Assembly: GCF_047675955.1 (NCBI RefSeq)
Contig: NC_132912.1
Coordinates: 21,860,500-21,924,499 of the forward strand
DNA: 64,000 bases
Source of the DNA: Chlorocebus sabaeus
Taxonomy: Eukaryota; Chordata; Mammalia; Primates; Cercopithecidae
Direction of reading: 5' to 3'
Shown here: positions 57,753 to 64,000 of the stretch, in pieces
How the letters are laid out: the number at the start of each line of letters is the position of its first letter
How positions within the stretch are numbered: the stretch's first letter is position 1
Translations under genes and position numbers: made by a program
Notes under the pieces: model-generated
The model's input: the letters and a program-made list of their open reading frames with translations, nothing else
Told to the model about the DNA's origin: nothing
Database searches by the model: none

Positions 57753-58269
57753 AGCTATTTTCATAATATACTGTTGCATGTACAAAGAGCAGAAAAACTC
57801 ATTTGCTGAACTGATTTGGCATAGTAATTTATATTACTGTGACTAACAAAGTACTACTGCTATTTTCATATTAGCCCTTTAACTACAATAGATATTCAAA
57901 ATTATTTTCAAATCTGATTATAAAACTTATATGCGCATGTATATAAAAGTGAAAGTTGCCACTCCTCCTTCTACCAACCTTAGAGACCAGTATAAAAACC
58001 ATTACCATGAAGTCTTGAGGATTGAGGACTGAGGATACATACTGCATACATACACTTAGGTGTCAAAATACAGTGACTGAAGTCTCAATGAGTGGCACAC
58101 AGGTAAGGCTTTAGTGGTGTACCAAAAAAAAAAAAAACCGACTAGGTCTTAAATAATGACATACACAAAAATAAACAAGTTGATGCTCTAGGCATATGAG
58201 ATCCTGACAATGAAAATAAACAAAACAGATCTTTTACCACACTCCTTGGCTCAAACCGCAGATATTTTA
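57753..58269. other. No gene seen
   Basis: AT-rich unique sequence. A 13-base A-run at about 58,125 is the only notable feature. Confidence 0.5.
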
Positions 58270-58620
58270 TAGGAATACCACTTGTGTAACAGCTACAAGC
58301 CCACACTGTGCTTCCATGTCTGTGCAATTGCTTTGCCCTCTGCCTACAATATTGTGCTTCCCTGGCATTATTCTGATGAACTCTTATTAATCCTTGAAAA
58401 CCCATTCAAGACCCATCTCCTTTGTAAGTTTTTCTGACCTTCTCTGGCAGTGTAATTCTCCCTTGTATACTACTTTTTGTATTTAAACATGTCTATAACT
58501 GCTTTGTATCATGTTATATTCTCTTCCAGATGAGAAATTGAGATAGGAATACTTACATGCCCAGAGCACAGTATCTGCCATAAAGCAGGTACTCAGTAAG
58601 TAAGTATTTACTGAATTGAA
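58270..58620 (+). repeat. LINE-2 3' region
   Basis: TTTGCCCTCTGCCTACAATA, CATTCAAGACCCATCTCC, TCTGACCTTCTCTGGCAG and AGAGCACAGTATCTGCC follow in L2 order. Confidence 0.7.
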
Positions 58621-59480
58621 CTAGACTGAAATATATGAGAAACCTAATAAAGCAAGAAATGAAGGGCCCTGATGACGAACTGAGGTGAAATAAGAAAAAG
58701 AAAGGTATCAAGAATAACTCTAGGGTAACATTCCTAGACTATAAGATTCCTAGAGCAGATAAATCATAGACCCATCTGAGAGAGCTTTATTTCTGCAGGA
58801 AACAAAGGAACAAAATCTTTGACACTACTTTGACTCAGATGTAAATACATAAATACTTAAACCCTAGAAACTCTTTTCATCTATGACTGTGGCCAAATTA
58901 AAGCTTTCTCCTGGGGGTCTGTGTCTCTTGGGGTTCTATCAGAACTCCCCCACCTAATAAAAATTAGGTATTCCTAAAATCATTGACTCAATACAATACA
59001 GATATATTATTAATATAGTAAAAGATCTCTTAATTCTTTTCATCCCCACTTTTACGTTCCTACTTCATTTCTATGAGGATTCACACAAGCCCTAGGCCAG
59101 GTAAACAATGGTACGATTGGAAGAGCACAGATGCCATCACCCAACTTACTCATTCTCCCATGCCCATATATAGTTTAAGTTTCAACGGGGTTTTGGGTTA
59201 AGTTTTTATAGCCCCTTAACATTCCCCACCCCCCGTAAAAAAAGTCAACCCTAAAGAAGTATTATTTTATATTAAGCCATATGAGTCATTTATACCTTGG
59301 TGTGAATGAATGAGCTTATTAGCGTCTTTCCACAGAGTAAGTTTTAATAGTAGGGAAGAAGAAAAGGTCAGGAAGGCATTGGCTCCTTGAGAGGAGTAGG
59401 AAATGTGGCACATGCAAGAAAAGAAGGGCACGGATTACTTATTTATGAGAGGTAAAAGAAAGTAGTCTGAAATCAATCAT
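58621..59480. other. No gene seen
   Basis: Unique sequence with no recognised repeat. A C-rich patch (CCCCACCCCCC) lies at about 59,225. Confidence 0.45.
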
Positions 59481-59486
59481 CACAGT

Positions 59487-59705
59487 ATAGCACAGTGAAA
59501 TATGGTGATTAAGAGGACAGATTTGGAGCCAGACTATCTGAATTAAGATCTCAGCTCTGCCATCTTACTAGCTATGTGACATTCAGCAAATTATTTAACT
59601 TCTCTGTAGGTCCATTTTCTCATCCATACAATGGCGATAATAAAAGTACCTAACTTATATGACTGTTATGAAGATTAAATATGTTAATACCTGGGAAACA
59701 GAATG
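59487..59705 (+). repeat. MIR SINE, well preserved
   Basis: AGAGGACAGATTTGGAGCCAGAC, CTAGCTATGTGACATTCAGC, CTTCTCTGTAGG and CTCATCCATACAATGG are in MIR order from head to 3' end. Confidence 0.85.
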
Positions 59706-59767
59706 ACATCTTCCACATAATTAGGCCTTATATGTATGTTAGCTATTCTTCTTATTATTATTATTTA

Positions 59768-60061
59768 TTTTTTTTTTGAGACGGAGTTTCGCTCTCGTTG
59801 CCCAGGCTGGAGTGCAATGGCATGATCTCAGCTCACCGCAACCTCCGCCTCCCGGGTTCAAGCGATTCTCCTGCCTCAGCCTCTCGAGTAGCTGGGATTA
59901 CAGGCATGCGCCGCCATACCCGGCTAATTTTGTCTTTTTAGTAGAGAGATGGAGTTTCTCCACGTTGGTCAGGCTGGTCTCAAACTCCCGACCTCAGGGG
60001 ATCCACCCGCCTTGGTCTCCCAAAGTGCTGGGATTACAGGTGTGAGCCACTGTGCCCGGCC
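59768..60061 (-). mobile_element. Alu
   Basis: Minus orientation next to a (TTA)n run (59,748-59,765). Confidence 0.95.
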
Positions 60062-60868
60062 TTTTCATAATTACTTCTACCAATTTGACAAGGATCTTGT
60101 TTTCCAACACAAAGGATGAGTTTTGTGCTTCATACTTCACCAAAATTCCCCTGCCAAATCCTGTATCTTCTTGCTTATGTGACCTTTTTAATTGCATCAT
60201 TTTTACTTCATTTTGCTGCATAATAGCAAACTCTTCCTAGTAGTCCTGCCAAATTTGAACATTTCTCTGTTAATGTTTCTTCTTCCTGCTATGGCACATA
60301 ATCCCACCAAAACTTCCTCTTTGAAATACACATTTAATCCAAATCCACACTTATCTAAGGACTGCAATCCACCCAATCATCCTAACCTACTCTACTTAAT
60401 CTGAGAGTTTCAAAACATTTCGTAGTTTCATTCACTGCTTTTATCTTCCTTTTGCTCTATTTCTAAGCATTTATTCAAACACTCTTCATGTTTTCTCTTT
60501 TTTTCATATTGTACCTATGCTTTGAAATCAAATTACAATATACCCACTCCAGGAAATGTTATTTCCTTAACATTCTATGAACTCAAGCAATTCTACTTTA
60601 CTGTACAACTTTACATTGTTTCAACCATCCTTGTGTACAGTTTGGGGTACTGCACTTTAAGATACACTGGCAAATAGACTTTAAAAGGAAAGTGATTAAA
60701 CAGGGAGGCAGCTTGAAACTCTTTATAAGGGATTAGAGATAAGAAGATTGGGGATAACTTCCTAACTACCATAGAATATCTCAAGGTTTATCATAGGAAA
60801 GAATGGTATAAACTACTATATATGATTCCAGAGATGAAAGTTTTGATTTTGGATAAATACAAGGAAGA
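60062..60868. other. No gene seen
   Basis: Unique sequence with CCAC/TTCC-rich patches. Open stretches here (60,052-60,404) have no splice context or known motif. Confidence 0.45.
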
Positions 60869-61165
60869 AGCTGAGCGTGGTGGCTCACACCTGCAATCCT
60901 AGCACTTTGGGAAGCTGAGGTGGGCAGATCACTTGAGGGTAGGAGTTCAAGACTAGCCTGACCAACATGGTGAAGCCCCATTTGTACTAAAAATACAAAA
61001 AAGTAGCCAGGTGTGGTGGCAGGCACGTATAATCCCAGCTAAGGCAAGAGAATAGCTTGAACCTGGGAGGCGGAGGTTGCAGTGAGCCAAGATCACACCA
61101 CTGCACTCCAGTCTGGGTCACAGAGTGAGACTCTGTCTCCAAAAAAAAAAATAAAAATAAAAATT
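60869..61165 (+). mobile_element. Alu
   Basis: Plus orientation with a 12-bp gap in the right monomer (near 61,040) and an AAATAAAA tail. Confidence 0.93.
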
Positions 61166-61771
61166 ATACATATATATAAGCATTTCCTAATAATTAAAAT
61201 TAACTGAAAATGAAATAGACTGATTTTGGAGGTAGTATTCAAGAAGAAACCAGGTGGCTATTCTTTAAGGTATGTTCTAAGGTATGGCTATTCTTTAAGG
61301 TATGCTTTTGAATTCAAGCATTCAAAAGAGGATGAATAGAAAAAATTGTTTTCAACCTTTTTTCCCTCCCATTTTTCATGGGGGGGGGGAATTCAAGTGA
61401 ATAAAATTATAGTAGAATTGCTTAATGAAAAAAATAAGCACAAAAACTTACTTGGGTCCAGAGTAAACTCTAGTTTACCTACACAGAAAGTTAGATTTGC
61501 TGGGGATATAAACTTCTAATCCATCCTTATAGCTCCAGTATACTGCCTGGCACTTACAGAAGCTTAATAAACATTTAATGAATAATTAAATGCTTACTTT
61601 AATTGATTAGGGCTCTGAACTGCCTGATCCATAATACTGTATTAAAATTATGTAGTTTACATTTTTCCAAACAGAAAGAACTCCTATTCTCAAAGAGTTT
61701 ATAATCCTTATGAATGGAACCATAAGCAAAAGACTTTATTCTAGAAGCAACTATATTAGTATTTAAATTTC
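61166..61771. other. No gene seen; short duplication and L2 trace
   Basis: GGCTATTCTTTAAGGTATG occurs at about 61,256 and 61,287. A nine-G run lies at 61,381-61,389. The stretch at 61,540-61,590 (CTGCCTGGCACTTACAGAAG) is L2-like. Confidence 0.5.
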
Positions 61772-62072
61772 TTTTTTTTTTTTTCTCCCCGAGAGAGTCT
61801 CGCTGTGTCGCCCAGGCTGGAGTGCAGTGACATGATCTCGGCTCACTGCAATTTCCATCTCCCAGGTTTAAGCAATTCTCCCTGCCTCAGCCTCTTGAGT
61901 AGCTGGGATAACAGGCGCCCACCACCACACCCGGCTAATTTTTGTGTTTTTTAGTAGAGACGGGGTTTTGCCATGTTGGCCAGGCTGGTCTTGAACTCCT
62001 GACCTCAGGTGATCCACCCACTTCAGCCTCCCAAAGTGCTGGGATTACAGGCGTGAGCCACCGCCCTTGGCC
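61772..62072 (-). mobile_element. Alu
   Basis: Minus orientation, with AGTA(T/C)TTAAA-type target duplication. Confidence 0.95.
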
Positions 62073-63020
62073 AGTACTTAAAATTTCCTGAAGAGTTCAA
62101 AACCTGCCTGCATAGACATCAAATAGGGGACAGGTTTTACATTTAAACGATGGCTAACTTAAAGAATGTATGAGTGTTCTTTGTATGTAATTATAGAGCA
62201 CAGGCTCCTGCACAAGAAGACATTAAACAGGGATATTTATGCTTATTTACTGAACCACCATTATATGTGCTGTACATTATTAGGACATATGGGGATTATA
62301 TAAGACATAACAGTTTCCCTTAAGGAATATGTAAAAATAACTATAAGTATTAACCAAAATATGGAATATAGAATATAAACTCCATGAAAACAGGAATTGT
62401 TGTCTTTCTCTCCCCACCCCTGCCCCAAGGGCCTAAAAGAGTACCTGGCATGAAGTAAATAATGCAATCAATCAATAAAGTTTGTTGAAAGAATTACTGG
62501 CAAAGAAAGTGGTGCTCACTCAACATTCTGTTTTCCCACATTTCCTTGTTCTTTCAAGATTAGGTGGGGTCAGAGGACTAGTTCTGGATGGACTGTGGAT
62601 GGAAATATCATGTGTCATTTCCAAACCAACTCACAGAAAAGCTCATGCAAATCCTCCAGCTCTCTACTCTTGTCATAATGAGCAAGGAGGCCACATGTTC
62701 CAGATGGACAGAGCTAGAAGATGGTGAAGACATCATTGCTCTGAGCTCCTGAATGGTTAGGTAGCGCAGAATGCCCACTTTCCTATCAACCAGTGACAGA
62801 CATGAGGCATATGCCAGAAACAGACTAAGGTCTATCAGTCTACTGTGATTAATACAAATAGTAAATACTACACAGTTAGTATGGAGAACATACAATGAGA
62901 ATTTTTCAGTTGGCCTGATGAAGGAAGGTTTTGTAATGATGATAATTAGTTTAAGCCCTGAAGATACAGTATTTCCAAGATTAGTAAGTTGTGAGATGGA
63001 GAATATCCTTACATTAAACC
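62073..63020. other. No gene seen; L2 traces
   Basis: About 62,370-62,500 (CTCCATGAAAACAGGAATTG, GTACCTGGCATGAAGTAAAT) is L2 3' sequence. The rest is unplaced; an open stretch at 62,482-62,727 shows no motif. Confidence 0.5.
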
Positions 63021-63630
63021 TTTTTTTTTTTTTTTTTTTTTTTTAGCTTTTGAGATGGAGTCTTGCTCTGTCACCCAGGCTGGAGCAGAGTGGCAATATT
63101 TTGGCTCACTGCAACCTCCACCTTCTGGGTTCAAGCGATTCTCCTGCCTCAGCTTCCCAAGTAGCTGGGACTACAGGCGCCTGCCACTACACCCGACTAA
63201 TATTTATATTTTTAGTAGAGACAGGGTTTTACAATGCTGTCCAGGCTGGTCTCGAACTCTTTTTTTTTTTTTTTTTTTTTTTTGAGACGGAGTCTGGCTC
63301 TGTCGCCCGGGCTGGAGTGCAGTGGCCGGATCTCAGCTCACTGCAAGCTCCGCCTCCTGGGTTTACGCCATTCTCCTGCCTCAGCCTCCCGAGTAGCTGG
63401 GACTACAGGCGCCCGCCACCTCGCCCGGCTAGTTTTTTGTATTTTTTAGTAGAGACGGGGTTTCGCCGTGTTAGCCAGGATGGTCTCGATCTCCTGACCT
63501 CGTGATCCGCCCGTCTCGGCCTCCCAAAGTGCTGGGATTACAGGCTTGAGCCACCGCGCCCGGCCTTGATATCTGGTGATTCGCCCGCCTTGGCCTCCCA
63601 AAGTGCTGGTGTGAGCCACCGCGCCCGGCC
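63021..63630 (-). mobile_element. Alu interrupted by a younger Alu
   Basis: The outer copy is 63,021-63,259 and 63,566-63,630. Its right piece lacks about 12 bp (GCTGGTGTGAGCC). Confidence 0.94.
63260..63565 (-). mobile_element. AluY-type SINE in an Alu, no target duplication seen
   Basis: Near-consensus monkey-type copy. Outer Alu sequence reads straight on from GAACTC to TTGATATCTGG across the insert. Confidence 0.95.
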
Positions 63631-63796
63631 ATCCTTTAACATTCTTGACATAGTTCATTAAGTGATAAGAGAATACGCTAAGCTGGCACTGTTGGTAATG
63701 TTTTGGTTTACTTTTACCTCTCCATATAAACGTCAACACATTAAGCAATCCAAAGAAAAACTTAAGAAATAAGTGCATTAAACTAAGAGAAAACGA

Positions 63797-64000
63797 AACA
63801 CTGCATGTTCTCACTCATAAGTGGGAGCTGAACAATGAGAATACATGGACACAAGAAGGGGAATAACACACACTGGGGCCTGTGGTGGAGCGGGAAGAGG
63901 GAGAGCTTCAGGATAAATAGCTAATAGTGCATATGGGACTTAATACCTAGGTGATGGGTATTAAGCAAACCACTATGGCACATGTTTCCTTATGTAAACA
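63797..64000 (+). mobile_element. L1 3' end, 5'-truncated, cut by the window edge
   Basis: Starts within the end of ORF2 (AACACTGCATGTTCTCACTC). It contains AGTGGGAGCTGAACAATGAG and the 3' UTR, typical of a relatively young primate L1. Confidence 0.9.

Noticed and set aside
60052..60404. Overlapping open frames on both strands, one Lys/Asn-rich
   Set aside because: No splice sites of good quality and no similarity recognised; not enough for a gene call.
62482..62895. Overlapping open frames of 81 (plus) and 95 (minus) codons
   Set aside because: No start context, splice signals or known domain; nearby L2 sequence suggests old repeat DNA.

Overview
The window is non-coding-dominated primate nuclear DNA, most likely from an Old World monkey. 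It is packed with Alu elements. Several of the cleanest copies (for example 7,506-7,810, 8,634-8,945, 20,606-20,909, 63,260-63,565) carry diagnostic bases I associate with cercopithecoid AluY lineages (a 'GATC(C)GGCCACTGCACTCC' segment, 'GGCTCAAGCC' at the head, 'GGCTTGAGCC' on the other strand). Species cannot be fixed further from sequence alone.

Gene content: the only host protein-coding sequence I can support is a pair of short exons on the minus strand, 57,071-57,161 (91 bp) and 37,110-37,267 (158 bp). Both have good splice sites, and they join in phase across a 19.8-kb intron to give a lysine/glutamate-rich, coiled-coil-like protein segment. I do not recognise the gene. Everything between them is intron; whether sequence outside them is intron or intergenic cannot be decided here.

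Layout. 1-4,495: mostly unique or old-repeat DNA with four Alus. 4,496-14,854: an old class I ERV LTR split by a complete but broken HERV-E-like provirus (4,788-14,577), which has two LTRs, a tRNA-Glu-type primer binding site, gag-pro-pol-env relics, a polypurine tract, a GTAA target duplication and three later Alu insertions. 14,985-34,034: a stack of L1 fragments broken up by Alus, by LTRs at 19,285-20,210, 21,834-22,343, 22,839-23,804 and 27,596-28,059 (the last a HERV-E solo LTR), by a hAT fossil and by a MER44/Tigger7-like element. 34,035-37,023: a near full-length Tigger (pogo) DNA transposon with a dead transposase. 37,024-57,070: mainly the large intron, holding L1s, a MaLR LTR, a HERV-H/LTR7-type solo LTR, an L1M interrupted by a whole MaLR, a MER1-like hAT and a quiet, possibly conserved stretch near 54.2-54.5 kb. 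57,162-64,000: Alus, MIR and L2 relics and an L1 3' end.

The most unusual structures are the two in-phase hidden exons, a perfect 41-bp inverted repeat with a 10-bp loop at an L1 3' end (43,648-43,739), an LTR inserted into an Alu and carrying about 28-bp tandem repeats, an Alu inserted in an Alu with no visible target duplication, and the nested HERV-E provirus. I found no evidence of a wholly new biological system.
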